Both the position numbers and the translations under genes were made by a program. Of a stretch of 64,000 nt of DNA, positions 46,069 to 57,517 are shown one piece after another. The stretch's first letter is position 1. Each line of letters opens with the position of its first letter. Source of the stretch: Terrabacter sp. Ter38 (GTDB taxonomy: Bacteria; Actinomycetota; Actinomycetes; Actinomycetales; Dermatophilaceae). The stretch lies in the NCBI RefSeq assembly GCF_024519435.1, contig NZ_JALJRZ010000013.1, forward strand, positions 49,014 through 113,013. Reading direction: 5' to 3'. A model generated the notes under the pieces. The model was not told where the DNA came from and ran no database searches. It saw only the letters and a list, made by a program, of their open reading frames with translations.

Positions 46069-47172
46069 TCAGTCGCCGACGCGCAGCCCCGACTCGGCGT
46101 TGAAGACGTGCACGTGGCCCGACTTCGGCTTGAGGTAGATCTTGTCGCCCTTCTCCGGGGGACGACGACCGTCGACGCGGGCGATGAACGGCACGGCGCC
46201 GGCGTTCTCGCCGGTGGCCTCGAGCAGCTTCTGCTCGGTGGAGCCGTAGATGTAGGCGTCGGCGCCGAGCTCCTCGACGACGTCGACCGTGACGGGGATG
46301 CCCGACTGGTCGGACGACAGCTCCAGGTCCTCGGGACGAACACCGAGCGTGACGTTCTTGCCGACGTTGGCGAGGTCCTCACGCGCCACGGGGACCGTGT
46401 GGCCGTGCAGGTCGACGCCACCGTCGGTGACCGGCACCTCCATGAGGTTCATGGCCGGCGAACCGATGAACCCGGCCACGAAGACGTTGGCGGGGTGGTC
46501 GTACATGCGGCGCGGGCTGTCGCACTGCTGGAGGATGCCGTCCTTGAGCACCGCGACGCGGTCACCCATCGTCATGGCCTCGACCTGGTCGTGCGTGACG
46601 TAGACCGTCGTGACGCCCAGGCGGCGCTGGAGCGAGGCGATCTGCGTGCGGGTCTGCACGCGGAGCTTGGCGTCGAGGTTGGACAGCGGCTCGTCCATGA
46701 GGAAGACCTGGGGGGAGCGCACGATCGCGCGACCCATCGCGACGCGCTGGCGCTGACCACCGGAGAGGGCCTTCGGCTTGCGGTCGAGGTACGGCGTCAG
46801 GTCGAGGATCTTGGCGGCCTCTTCGACGCGCTTGCGGATCTCCGCCTTGTCGACTCCGGCGATCTTGAGCGCGAAGCCCATGTTGTCGGCGACCGTCATG
46901 TGCGGGTAGAGCGCGTAGTTCTGGAAGACCATCGCGACGTCGCGGTCCTTGGGGGACAGGTTCGTCACGTCGCGGTCACCGATGAGGATGCGTCCGCCGT
47001 TGACCTCCTCGAGGCCGGCGAGCATGCGCAGAGAGGTGGACTTGCCACACCCGGAGGGGCCGACGAGGACGAGGAACTCCCCGTCCGCGATCTCGATGTT
47101 GAGCTTGTCGACGGAGGGAATCGGGTTCCCGGGGTACTGCCTCGTCGCGTTGTCGAACGTCACTGTTGCCAT
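46069..47172 (-). CDS. msmK: sugar ABC transporter ATP-binding protein (MsmK/UgpC type)
   Basis: A 367-residue ATPase serving carbohydrate importers. Walker [10 protein letters not shown], signature LSGGQRQR, Walker B VFLMDEPLSNLD, switch VTHDQVEAMTMGD, then the regulatory TOBE domain (LGVRPEDLEL). Divergent from malE. The malEFG operon has no ATPase of its own, so this is the probable motor and may serve other sugar transporters as well. Confidence 0.93.
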   Translation of the reverse strand: MATVTFDNATRQYPGNPIPSVDKLNIEIADGEFLVLVGPSGCGKSTSLRMLAGLEEVNGGRILIGDRDVTNLSPKDRDVAMVFQNYALYPHMTVADNMGFALKIAGVDKAEIRKRVEEAAKILDLTPYLDRKPKALSGGQRQRVAMGRAIVRSPQVFLMDEPLSNLDAKLRVQTRTQIASLQRRLGVTTVYVTHDQVEAMTMGDRVAVLKDGILQQCDSPRRMYDHPANVFVAGFIGSPAMNLMEVPVTDGGVDLHGHTVPVAREDLANVGKNVTLGVRPEDLELSSDQSGIPVTVDVVEELGADAYIYGSTEQKLLEATGENAGAVPFIARVDGRRPPEKGDKIYLKPKSGHVHVFNAESGLRVGD

Positions 47173-47340
47173 GGCTTCATTGCCTTCCTTCACCGGCAGG
47201 AACGTGCCGGACGATCCGTTGTAAAGGTGTGCCTGCCCGAGTGAGCAGGCATCGACATCATGACCCATGGCCGGCCCGAAGACCACCCCCGTCCCAGCCA
47301 CGCGCCGCTGACCTGCGGTTTCACGTCGTGTCCAGAACGT

Positions 47341-47393
47341 TGCAAAAAATTGCAGCAAGCGGGTTCCCGGTGTCTGCAACTTCTTGCTAGATT
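47341..47393. promoter_or_regulatory. two LacI-type operators and malE -10 box
   Basis: Two inverted repeats of the same form lie 34 bp apart: TGCAA-AAAA-TTGCA (47341-47354, perfect) and TGCAA-CTTC-TTGCT (47375-47388, one mismatch). The second touches the -10-like TAGATT (47388-47393). Their position between divergent ABC genes and the LacI-type gene in the same operon make them likely MalR sites. Confidence 0.7.
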
Positions 47394-47441
47394 CCGGGGC
47401 ACCGGTGGCGGCGTGTGCCACCTGGCTTCAAAGGAGAATCC

Positions 47442-48764
47442 ATGCACAAGCGTGCGCTCGGCGCTGCTGCCGTCACGGGTGTTGCCGCCCTGGCCCTCAG
47501 CGCCTGCGGTGGGTCCAGCCCCACCACCCCGTCCGACACCGGCGCCGCCGGCACGAGCAAGGCGGCGACGACGACCGGCACCCCGGAGACGCCGAGCGGC
47601 ACCGCTGCTCCCGTCCGTGACGCCAACGTCGACCTCGTCATCTGGACCGACGCCGACCGCTCCGCGGCCGTGCAGAAGTACGCCGACCAGTTCGCCGCCG
47701 AGAACGGTGTGACCGTCAAGGTCCAGATCTCGACCGACACCCGCGCCCAGTTCAAGGACGCGACCAAGGTCGGCAAGGGCCCCGACGTCATCGTCGGTGC
47801 CCACGACTGGCTCGGCGAGCTCGTCCAGAACTCGACGGTCGCGCCGGTGAACCTCAGCTCCGACGTCGCGGCGAAGTTCCTGCCGAAGGCGATCGAGGCC
47901 ACGAAGTTCAACGGCCAGTCCTACGGCGTTCCCTACGCCGTCGAGAACATCGGCCTCATGTACAACAAGGACCTCGTTCCGAACCCGCCCAAGACCATGG
48001 ACGAGCTCGTCGCCACCGGCGAGAAGCTCGTCAAGGAGGGCAAGGCCAAGCAGGTCCTCAGCCAGTTCGTCTCCAAGGTCGGCAACGCGTACTTCGCCTA
48101 CCCGTACCTCTCGGCGTTCCCCGAGGGCGGCATCTTCGCCATCAAGCCCAACGGCGACTACGACCCGAACAAGGTCATCGTCAACACCCCCGACTCGATC
48201 AAGGGTGGCGACGTCCTCGCCGAGCTCGGCAAGAAGAAGGTCCTCTCGACCAACGTCGACGACACGAACCAGGACGCGCTCTTCGACACGAAGGCCACCC
48301 CGTTCATGATCTCCGGCCCGTGGAGCGTCGCCAAGGCGAAGGAAGCCGGCGTCAACTACGGCATCGCCCCGCTGCCGAGCCTCACCGGTGGTGGCGCCAT
48401 GCGTCCGTTCCTCGGTGTCCAGATGTTCTACGTCTCGAGCAAGGCCAAGAACGCCGCCCTCGCGCAGGAGTTCGTCACGAACTACATCCCCCGCAAGGAC
48501 GTCCAGCTGGCGCTCTTCGAGGTCGGCAAGCGTCCGCCGGCTCTCAAGGAGGCCTACGCCGAGGTCGCCGCGAGCGACCCCGACGTCAAGGCCTGGTACG
48601 AGGCCGGCATCGACGGCTCGCCCATGCCGAACATCCCCGCGATGAACTCGGTGTGGGGCCCCTTCGGCCAGGCGACGGCCGACATCATCGCCGGCAAGGC
48701 CGGCGCGAAGGAGCGTCTCGACGCTGCTGCCAAGGAGATCACGGCGAACATCGCCAAGGGCTGA
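47442..48764 (+). CDS. malE: maltose/maltodextrin-binding lipoprotein
   Basis: A 440-residue extracellular solute-binding protein of the MalE group, lipid-anchored (lipobox LSAC after about 30 residues, then a Thr/Ser/Pro linker). DLVIWTDADRSAAVQKYADQ, GPDVIVGAHDWLGELVQN and YGVPYAVENIGLMYNKDL are typical of maltodextrin receptors. AAGGAGA precedes ATG 47442. The ligand is inferred from family and neighbours. Confidence 0.9.
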   Translation: MHKRALGAAAVTGVAALALSACGGSSPTTPSDTGAAGTSKAATTTGTPETPSGTAAPVRDANVDLVIWTDADRSAAVQKYADQFAAENGVTVKVQISTDTRAQFKDATKVGKGPDVIVGAHDWLGELVQNSTVAPVNLSSDVAAKFLPKAIEATKFNGQSYGVPYAVENIGLMYNKDLVPNPPKTMDELVATGEKLVKEGKAKQVLSQFVSKVGNAYFAYPYLSAFPEGGIFAIKPNGDYDPNKVIVNTPDSIKGGDVLAELGKKKVLSTNVDDTNQDALFDTKATPFMISGPWSVAKAKEAGVNYGIAPLPSLTGGGAMRPFLGVQMFYVSSKAKNAALAQEFVTNYIPRKDVQLALFEVGKRPPALKEAYAEVAASDPDVKAWYEAGIDGSPMPNIPAMNSVWGPFGQATADIIAGKAGAKERLDAAAKEITANIAKG

Positions 48765-48786
48765 GCTCCTCAGTCTGACAAGGGTT

Positions 48787-48815
48787 CCGGGGTCCGTCCT
48801 GAGGGCGGACCCCGG
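48787..48815 (+). terminator. attenuating hairpin between malE and malF
   Basis: CCGGGGTCCG (48787-48796) pairs perfectly with 48806-48815. A second, 7-bp hairpin (GGGGAGC/GCTCCCC) follows near 48840. Partial termination would keep the binding protein in excess over the permeases. Confidence 0.6.
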
Positions 48816-48913
48816 AGACCCGGCCCGCGCACGGGCCACCGGGGAGCTCCGCGAGGGCTCCCCTTCGTGCACCTACGGCAACGGCGCCGGGTCGGCGCAA
48901 AAGGACGTGTCAC

Positions 48914-50457
<1,544 letters not shown>

Positions 50458-50458
<1 letters not shown>

Positions 50459-51405
50459 TGTCGACCGTCAACGCCCCTGTCCCTGCCGACCCGCGCATGG
50501 ACGCCCGCGTCTCGGAGGAGACCGGCACCACCACGACCCCGGCCTCACCCAAGCGCGGCGGCTTCGGTGGCTCGGTGTGGTGGCGTCATGCCCTGGGCAT
50601 CCTCGCCCTGATGTGGGCGCTCTTCCCGATCCTCTTCATCTACTCCGCCGCGACGAACCCCAGCGGCACGCTGAACACGGCGAGCCTGTGGCCCTCGGGC
50701 TTCTCGACGAAGAACTTCACCGACCTCTTCAACGACAGCTCTCGTCCGTTCTGGACCTGGTACAAGAACTCGATGATCATCTCGTTCGTCGGGGCGCTCG
50801 GGGCGGTCTTCCTCGGGGCGTGTGCGGCGTTCGCCTTCTCGCGCCTGCGGTTCAAGGGCCGTCGCGGCGGCATGATGTTCCTGCTGCTGACGACGTTCTT
50901 CCCGGCGCTGCTCGCCATCGTCGCGACGTACATCATCTTCGCGGCCATCGGTGACGTGCTGCCGGCGCTCGGCCTCAACACCGTCACCGGTCTGATCCTC
51001 GCGTACCTCGGTGGCGCGCTCGGTGCCAACGTCTGGCTCCTCAAGGGCTACTTCGACACCGTGCCGCGCGAGCTCGACGAGGCGGCGATCGTCGACGGCG
51101 CGAGCCACGCGCGGATCTTCTTCACGATGACGCTGCGACTGGTCATGCCGATCCTCGTGACGGTCTTCATGCTCGTCTTCGTCGGCCTCTACGGCGAGTT
51201 CATGCTGGCGAGCGTCTTCCTCACCGACGTCGACAACCAGACGCTCGGTGTCGGCCTCTACGGCATGACGCTCGGCAACGACGCGAACACCCTCTTCGGG
51301 CGCTTCACGGCCGGGGCCCTGCTCGGCTCGATCCCCGTCATGCTGCTCTACCTCGCCTTCCAGCGTCAGCTGGTCGGTGGCCTGACCACGGGATCCGTGA
51401 AGTGA
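50458..51405 (+). CDS. malG: maltodextrin ABC transporter permease MalG
   Basis: A 315-residue permease with six helices and an EAA loop LDEAAIVDGASHARIFFTMT. The first 40 residues are a polar cytosolic extension. Overlaps the malF stop by 1 nt (TGATG). Ends in LVGGLTTGSVK, the MalG C-terminal tail expected to contact the ATPase. Confidence 0.93.
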
Positions 51406-53288
51406 CGGGTGCCCCGACCCGCCAGCAGACGTGGCTGAGCCAGCCGCACCACGACGGATCGGGGCGGTACGTCTCCGACCAGGCGCCCCGCCTCGGTGAC
51501 CGCGTCGACGTGCTCGTTCGGGTCCCGCTCGACGCCGGGGTCGAGGCCGTCCACGTGCGCACCTCGCCCGACGGTGAGGTGACCTTCACCGTGGCGCGCA
51601 AGGTCCGTACGACGGGCGTCGACGACTGGTGGCGTGCCTCCCTGACCTGCCACAACCCGGTGACGAACTACCGCTTCCTGCTCACGGGCGGCCCGACGAA
51701 GTACGTGTGGCTCAACGGGACCGGCGTCCACGAGCGGGACGTCCCTGACGCGAGCGACTTCCGTCTCGTGGCCCACGCGAGCCCGCCGCCCGAGTGGGCG
51801 CTCGGGGCCGTCGTCTACCAGATCTTTCCCGACCGGTTCGCGCGCTCGAAGGGCGCCGACCGGCACTCGACGCCCGAGTGGGCCGTGGCCGCCGCGTGGT
51901 CCGACCCGGTCGACCTCAGCCCGAAGGGCGTCGCCCACCAGCTCTACGGCGGCGACCTCGACGGCATCACCGAGCACCTCGACCACCTCGAGTCGCTCGG
52001 CGTCGACGTCGTCTACATGACGCCGTTCTTCCCGGCGCGCTCCAACCACCGCTACGACGCGTCGTCGTTCGAGCAGATCGACCCGCTCCTCGGCGGGGCC
52101 CCGGCCCTGCGCCGGCTCACCAAGGCCGCCCACGAGCGCGGGATGAAGGTGATGGGCGACTTCACGACGAACCACACGGGCAACGCCCACGAGTGGTTCC
52201 TCAAGGCGGCCGGTCCCGGCGGGAAGAACACCCCGGAGCGGGACTACTACATCTGGGAGGACGGCACCTACGTCGCCTGGCTCGGCGTCCCGTCCCTGCC
52301 GAAGCTCAACCACCTCAACACCGCTCTGCGCCACCGCATCTTCGAGGACCCCCAGGGGGTCGTACGCAAGTGGCTGGGTCGCTCGGGCGGGCTCGACGGA
52401 TGGCGTGTCGACGTCGCGAACATGACCGGTCGCTGGCGTGCCACCGACGTCAACCACGACGTCGCCCGGCAGATGCGTGACGTCATGGGTCGCGTTGCGC
52501 CGGACGCCCTGCTCGTCGGGGAGCACTTCCACGACTACACGCCCGACATGCCCGGTGACGGCTGGCACGGTGTCATGAACTACGCCGGCTTCTGCAAGCC
52601 GGCGTGGACGTGGCTGCGTGAGGAGCCGAAGGACCCGCGCTTCCTCGGCGCCCCGGTGCCGCTGCCCCTGCTCGATGCGGGTGCGGTCGTCGAGACGATG
52701 CGCGACTTCACGTCACGGATCGCCTGGCAGTCGCTCGTCCACTCCTTCAACCTCGTCGGGTCCCACGACGTCCCGCGGATCCGGACGCTCGTCGGCCGCG
52801 ACTCAGTCGAGACGGCGGTCGGCCTGCTCATGACCTTCCCGTCGATGCCGATGATGACCTACGGCGACGAGGTCGGCATGGAGGGCACCTTCGGCGAGGA
52901 CGGGCGTCGTCCGATGCCGTGGGACGAGAACGCTTGGGACGCAGACACGCTCGCCGTCTATCGCGGCCTCATCCACGCGCGTCAGCGCTCGGTCGCGCTG
53001 CGGCGCGGAGGGCTGCGCTGGGTGCATGCCGAAGGCGACGCCATGGTCTACCTGCGGGAGACGCTCGACGAGGTGGCGCTGGTGCACGTCGCGCGCGCGG
53101 CGCACGAGCCGGTCGTGCTCGACCCGCGGCACCTCGCCGGGATCGAGTCCGGCGCACCGGCATACGGACCCGCTCCGAAGGTCGGCAAGCGTGCTGTCAC
53201 ACTGAGCGCCTCGGGTCCGAGCGTCAGCATCTGGACGTGGCGCCCGACCGACGATGGTCCACGCCACGTGCGACGAAGGGGGAGGTGA
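51402..53288 (+). CDS. GH13 alpha-glucosidase/neopullulanase-like enzyme
   Basis: A 628-residue glycoside hydrolase for intracellular maltodextrin breakdown. Residues 1-130 look like a CBM34-type N-terminal module. The barrel contains MTPFFPARSNHRYDA, the nucleophile in GWRVDVAN (about Asp337), the acid/base in LLVGEHFHD (about Glu374) and the third acid in VGSHDVPR (about Asp456). No signal peptide. GTG overlaps the malG stop (GTGA). Exact specificity (cyclomaltodextrinase, neopullulanase or glucosidase) cannot be read. Confidence 0.88.
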   Translation: MTGAPTRQQTWLSQPHHDGSGRYVSDQAPRLGDRVDVLVRVPLDAGVEAVHVRTSPDGEVTFTVARKVRTTGVDDWWRASLTCHNPVTNYRFLLTGGPTKYVWLNGTGVHERDVPDASDFRLVAHASPPPEWALGAVVYQIFPDRFARSKGADRHSTPEWAVAAAWSDPVDLSPKGVAHQLYGGDLDGITEHLDHLESLGVDVVYMTPFFPARSNHRYDASSFEQIDPLLGGAPALRRLTKAAHERGMKVMGDFTTNHTGNAHEWFLKAAGPGGKNTPERDYYIWEDGTYVAWLGVPSLPKLNHLNTALRHRIFEDPQGVVRKWLGRSGGLDGWRVDVANMTGRWRATDVNHDVARQMRDVMGRVAPDALLVGEHFHDYTPDMPGDGWHGVMNYAGFCKPAWTWLREEPKDPRFLGAPVPLPLLDAGAVVETMRDFTSRIAWQSLVHSFNLVGSHDVPRIRTLVGRDSVETAVGLLMTFPSMPMMTYGDEVGMEGTFGEDGRRPMPWDENAWDADTLAVYRGLIHARQRSVALRRGGLRWVHAEGDAMVYLRETLDEVALVHVARAAHEPVVLDPRHLAGIESGAPAYGPAPKVGKRAVTLSASGPSVSIWTWRPTDDGPRHVRRRGR

Positions 53289-53289
53289 G

Positions 53290-54303
53290 ATGAAGGCGCG
53301 ACTGCGCGACATCGCCGACCAGGCGAGCGTGTCGGAGGCCACCGTGTCCCGCGTCCTCAACGGCAAGCCCGGGGTCGCCGAGTCGACCCGTCAGGCCGTG
53401 CTGACGGCACTCGACGTCCTGGGCTACGACCGGCCGAGTCGCTTGCGGCGCAAGAGCGCCGGGCTGGTGGGGCTCATCGTCCCCGAGCTGACCAATCCGA
53501 TCTTCCCCGCGTTCGCGCAGATCATCGAGAACTCCCTCGCGCAGAACGGCTACACCCCGGTGCTGTGCACCCAGGTCGCCGGGGGAGTCCACGAGGACGA
53601 CTACGTCCAGATGCTCCTCGAGCGCGGGGTCGCCGGCATCATCTTCATCTCCGGCCTGCACGCCGACACGACGACCGACTCGGCCCGCTACGTCGCGCTG
53701 CGTGACCGCAACCTGCCGCTCGTCCTCGTCAACGGCTACATCGAGGGTGTCGACGCGCCCTTCATCAGCAACGACGACGTGGCCTCGATGGGGCTCGCGC
53801 TCGAGCACCTCGTGAGCCTCGGGCACCGCGAGATCGGCCTCGCGGTCGGTCCAGACCGCTACGTGCCGGTCATCCGCAAGATCGCCGGGTTCCGCCACTC
53901 GATGCAGGAGCTGACGGGTCGCTCGGACGTCGACGACCTCATCGAGCGCTCCCTGTTCAGCGTCGAGGGCGGTGCGACCGCGGCCGGACGCCTCCTCGAC
54001 CGCGGCGCCACAGCCGTCGTGTGCGGCTCGGACCTCATGGCGCTCGGCGCGATCCGCGAGGCCCGCAAGCGCGGCCTCAACGTGCCGCGCGACTTCTCGG
54101 TCGTCGGCTACGACGACTCGACGCTCATCGCCTTCACCGACCCACCCCTGACGACGGTGCGCCAGAGCGTCAACGCGATGAGTGCTGCGACCGTGCGCGC
54201 CCTGCTCGACGAGATCGCCGGGCAGCCTTCTCCCCGGGCGGAGTACGTCTTCCGCCCCGAGCTCGTGGTCCGCGGGTCGACCGGCGCCGTCCGACGCCAC
54301 TGA
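53290..54303 (+). CDS. malR: LacI-family regulator of maltodextrin genes
   Basis: A 337-residue repressor: helix-turn-helix IADQASVSEATVSRVLNGKP, hinge LRRKSAGLVGLIVPELTNP, and a sugar-binding core ending in SVVGYDDSTLIAFTDPPLTT. It lies 1 nt after the GH13 gene, with GGAGGTG before ATG 53290, so it is the last gene of the mal operon. The paired TGCAA-N4-TTGCA operators upstream of malE are its likely targets. Confidence 0.9.
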   Translation: MKARLRDIADQASVSEATVSRVLNGKPGVAESTRQAVLTALDVLGYDRPSRLRRKSAGLVGLIVPELTNPIFPAFAQIIENSLAQNGYTPVLCTQVAGGVHEDDYVQMLLERGVAGIIFISGLHADTTTDSARYVALRDRNLPLVLVNGYIEGVDAPFISNDDVASMGLALEHLVSLGHREIGLAVGPDRYVPVIRKIAGFRHSMQELTGRSDVDDLIERSLFSVEGGATAAGRLLDRGATAVVCGSDLMALGAIREARKRGLNVPRDFSVVGYDDSTLIAFTDPPLTTVRQSVNAMSAATVRALLDEIAGQPSPRAEYVFRPELVVRGSTGAVRRH

Positions 54304-54308
54304 CCGCG

Positions 54309-54390
54309 CTCGCTCAGGCGACGACACGGCATACCGGATCGCCGACGGTTCGGGGGCCGTGGCGCCTGAGCGTGCGGGTACGTATGCCGG
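54309..54390. terminator. inverted-repeat gap between malR and otsB
   Basis: CGCTCAGGCG near 54310 is complementary to CGCCTGAGCG near 54363, and GGCATAC (54328) to GTATGCC (54382), but the two pairs interleave rather than nest. Alternative stems could terminate transcription from either side. Confidence 0.45.
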
Positions 54391-54408
54391 CTCGCCCGGT
54401 CGCGTCCG

Positions 54409-55212
54409 TCAGCTCGGGCTGTGGGCGGCGGAGCAGAGCTGCTCGAGGCGCGTCAGCAGGGCGGCCACCGCGTGCTCGTCGTCGACGCGGTAGCGGGCGG
54501 CCGTCGAGCCGGTGCCGACCTTGACCGTGACGTCCTCGGGTCGACGCATCCGCATGAACGCGTCCTCGTCGGTGACGTCGTCTCCGAGGTAGACGCGTGC
54601 CACCGCGCCCACGTGGCGGCCGAGGGCGGTGACCGCGGATCCCTTGTCCGCGTGGGAGACCGACAGCTCGAGCACCGACTTGCCCTTGAGCACCTTGACG
54701 CCGGGGTGGTCGAGGGCGACCCGCCGGGCGTCGGCGATCGCGGCGTCGCCGGTGTCGCGGGGGATGCCTCGGACGTGGACGACGACGGCGGCCGACTTGT
54801 ACTCGATGCCGGCCTCGGGGTGGTGCTCCTTGACGAGGGCCTCGATGTCGGTGCGCAGCTCGGCGAGCGTCACCTCGTCATCGGGCGTGACGGCGGCGGC
54901 CTCCATGGCCTCGCGCACGGCGGGACTCGAGGACTCGGCCCCGTGGCTGCCGATGAGGACGATCGGCTCGTCCTCGGTGATGCCAGTGAGCTCACGCAGC
55001 GTGCCGAGGTCTCGCCCGGAGACGACGGCGACGTGCACGCCGGGCAGGCTCGCGAGCGACCGGAGCGTCTCGACGGTGCCCTCGACGGGGGTGGCCTGCA
55101 TCGGGTCGGCGTCGAACGGCGCGAGCACTCCGTCGAAGTCCGTCGCCACGAGCAGGACGTCCGCGGAGGCCACGGCCTCGAGCGTCTCGGTGGTCGGCGC
55201 GCCGGTGCTCAT
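54409..55212 (-). CDS. otsB: trehalose-6-phosphate phosphatase
   Basis: A 267-residue HAD-superfamily phosphatase completing trehalose synthesis. Motif I is ATDFDGVLAPF (Asp25, Asp27), then VAVVSGRDL, GSHGAESS and the C-terminal YLGDDVTDEDAF. Its ATG overlaps the otsA stop (ATGA), making otsA-otsB a coupled pair. Confidence 0.94.
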   Translation of the reverse strand: MSTGAPTTETLEAVASADVLLVATDFDGVLAPFDADPMQATPVEGTVETLRSLASLPGVHVAVVSGRDLGTLRELTGITEDEPIVLIGSHGAESSSPAVREAMEAAAVTPDDEVTLAELRTDIEALVKEHHPEAGIEYKSAAVVVHVRGIPRDTGDAAIADARRVALDHPGVKVLKGKSVLELSVSHADKGSAVTALGRHVGAVARVYLGDDVTDEDAFMRMRRPEDVTVKVGTGSTAARYRVDDEHAVAALLTRLEQLCSAAHSPS

Positions 55213-56783
55213 GACAACCTCCCGTCCGTCGCGCTGGCGGATCCGTGGGTCGAGCCGCTGGTCGACCCGTCGGACGACTCGTCGCCCGACCCGTTGGACG
55301 ACTCGCTGGGGGCCGGCATGAGTGGTGCCCCCTCCGCGAGCGGGGTGGGCCGCGGGCGCGACTCGGCGCTCGGCAACTCCGGCGCCGCGGCGAGCGCGGC
55401 GAGGTAGCGAGCCGCCCAGCGCTGGACGTCGTGGTCGGACACGCGGCGACGCAGCGCCTTCATGATCCGCTGCTTGTCCTTGGCCGGGGTGTTGATGGCG
55501 CGCAGGATCGTCTGCTTGAGCCCCTCGATGTCGTGCGGGTTGCAGGCGAAGGCCTGGTGCAGCTCGTGCCACGCGCCCGTGAACTCGGACAGCACGAGGG
55601 CGCCCCCGAGGTCATGGCGGCACGTGACGTACTCCTTGGCAACGAGGTTCATGCCGTCGCGGAGCGGGGTGACGAGCATGACGTCTGCGGCCTGGAAGAG
55701 GGCCGCCATCTCCTCGCGCGGGTAGGAGTGGTGCAGGTAGTGGACGGCCGGGGCGCCGATCTTGCCGAGCTCGCCGTTGATGCGGCCGACGGTCTGCTCG
55801 ATCTCGTTCTTGAGGTTGCGGTAGGCGTCGACGCGCTCGCGGCTCGGGGTCGCGACCTGCACGAGCGTGACGTCGGGCGGCCCGATGCGGCGCTCGCTCA
55901 GCAGCTCCTCGTAGGCCTTGAGCCGGTGCCGGATGCCCTTGGTGTAGTCGAGCCGGTCGACGCCGAGCATGAGGACCTTGGGGTTGCCGAGGCTCTCGCG
56001 GATCTCGCGGGCGCGCTCCATGACGTCTGGGCGCTTCGCCAGCTCCTCGAGTCCCTGGAAGTCGACGGAGATCGGGATGGCCGCCGCCCGGACCTGGCGG
56101 TGGGCACCCTCGACGGTGACGCGGTCGCGCTTGGTCGCGGCGCCGAGCAGCTGGCGGCAGGCGCGCACGAAGTTGCGGGCGTCGGCCTGGCGCTGGAAGC
56201 CGAGGAAGTCGGCTCCGAGCAGGCCGTCGAGCAGCTGGGCCCGCCACGGCAGCTGCGCGAACAGCTCGACGGGCGGGAAGGGGATGTGGTTGAACCAGCC
56301 GATGCGCACGTCGGGCCGCAGGGCGCGCACGAGGGCCGGGACGAGCTGGAGCTGGTAGTCCTGCACCCACACGGTGGCGCCCTCGGCCGCGACCTCGGCG
56401 ACGGCCTCGGCGAAGCGCCGGTTGACCGTCTGGTAGCTCGACCACCACTCGCGGTGGAAGGTCGCCGGCACGATGACGTCGTGGTAGATCGGCCACAGGG
56501 TGTCGTTGGAGAAGCCCTCGTAGTAGTCCCGGACCTCATCGGTCGACAGCGGCACGGGGTGCAGGTGGATGCCGTCCTCGTCGAACGGCTCGGGTGCCTC
56601 GCCGGCGTCTCCGGCCCAGCCGACCCAGGCGCCGGGCTGCGTGCGCATCACCGACTCCATGGCCGTGACGAGGCCGCCGGGACTGCGACGCCACTCGACC
56701 TCGCCGTCGTCCGTGACGACCTTGTCGACGGGCAGGCGGTTCGCGGCGATGACGAGGTCGTAGGTCGGCCGAGGGGTCGGCAC
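55209..56783 (-). CDS. otsA: trehalose-6-phosphate synthase
   Basis: A 524-residue GT20 enzyme forming trehalose-6-phosphate from a nucleotide-glucose and glucose-6-phosphate. Landmarks: VIAANRLPVDKV, WVQDYQLQLVPALVR, FNHIPFPPVELF, GVDRLDYTKGIRHRLKAYEE and PLRDGMNLVAKEYVTCR. GTG 56783 has AGGAG 8 nt upstream. The last 45 residues are a Ser/Gly/Asp-rich disordered tail with SGSTHGSAS-like repeats, absent from typical OtsA. Confidence 0.95.
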   Translation of the reverse strand: MPTPRPTYDLVIAANRLPVDKVVTDDGEVEWRRSPGGLVTAMESVMRTQPGAWVGWAGDAGEAPEPFDEDGIHLHPVPLSTDEVRDYYEGFSNDTLWPIYHDVIVPATFHREWWSSYQTVNRRFAEAVAEVAAEGATVWVQDYQLQLVPALVRALRPDVRIGWFNHIPFPPVELFAQLPWRAQLLDGLLGADFLGFQRQADARNFVRACRQLLGAATKRDRVTVEGAHRQVRAAAIPISVDFQGLEELAKRPDVMERAREIRESLGNPKVLMLGVDRLDYTKGIRHRLKAYEELLSERRIGPPDVTLVQVATPSRERVDAYRNLKNEIEQTVGRINGELGKIGAPAVHYLHHSYPREEMAALFQAADVMLVTPLRDGMNLVAKEYVTCRHDLGGALVLSEFTGAWHELHQAFACNPHDIEGLKQTILRAINTPAKDKQRIMKALRRRVSDHDVQRWAARYLAALAAAPELPSAESRPRPTPLAEGAPLMPAPSESSNGSGDESSDGSTSGSTHGSASATDGRLS

Positions 56784-56986
56784 GCAATCAGCTCCTGCTG
56801 CTCGAGGGGAGGGTACGGCCCTCGACGTACCCAGACCCGGGGGAGGGGCGCCGCGGGGCGCGATCGGTCCCACTCTAACGAGCGAACGGTGGCGCCCGGT
56901 GCGGTCCCGCTCTAGGGTCGATACAGGGCATCTCTGGTGGAGCGGGTGGCCGCCTGAGGGCATCGCGCCGAGGTGAAGGAGTCGCC

Positions 56987-57418
56987 GTGAAGATTTCTGA
57001 CGTGCTGCGCAAGAAGGGCAGCGAGGTCATCACCATCCAGCCCGACGAGACGGTCGCCGGCCTGCTCGGCCTGCTGGCCGAGCACCGCATCGGCGCGGTC
57101 GTGGTCAGCACGGACGGCACGAGCGTGGACGGGATCGTCAGCGAGCGCGACATCGTCCGGCACCTCCACAGCACCGGCACGAGCGTGCTCGAGGCGCCGG
57201 TGTCGCAGATCATGACGAGCGAGGTCACCACCGGTTCGGCTGACGACAACATCGCCGACCTCGCCGGGACGATGACCGAGATGCGCGTGCGGCACGTGCC
57301 GATCGTCGACGCCGACGGCAAGCTCGCCGCCATCGTCAGCATCGGCGACATCGTCAAGCACCGGCTCTCCGAGCTCCAGTCCGAGCGCGACCAGCTGCGC
57401 GACTACATCAGCAGCTGA
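56987..57418 (+). CDS. tandem CBS-domain protein
   Basis: A 143-residue protein made of two CBS domains, an adenosine-nucleotide-sensing module: first VITIQPDETVAGLLGLLAEH with GIVSERDIVRHLH, second TGSADDNIADLAGTMTEMRV with AIVSIGDIVKHRL. AAGGAG precedes GTG 56987. Stand-alone CBS pairs of this size are common; function not assigned. Confidence 0.88.
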   Translation: MKISDVLRKKGSEVITIQPDETVAGLLGLLAEHRIGAVVVSTDGTSVDGIVSERDIVRHLHSTGTSVLEAPVSQIMTSEVTTGSADDNIADLAGTMTEMRVRHVPIVDADGKLAAIVSIGDIVKHRLSELQSERDQLRDYISS

Positions 57419-57517
57419 CCGCTCGGGAGAACCGGACAGAACCGACGAGACAGGACACTCCGCGGCTTCCTGTCGCAGGGTTGATGTAGGGGCGCCCCGG
57501 TCGCATACCGTAGGGGC

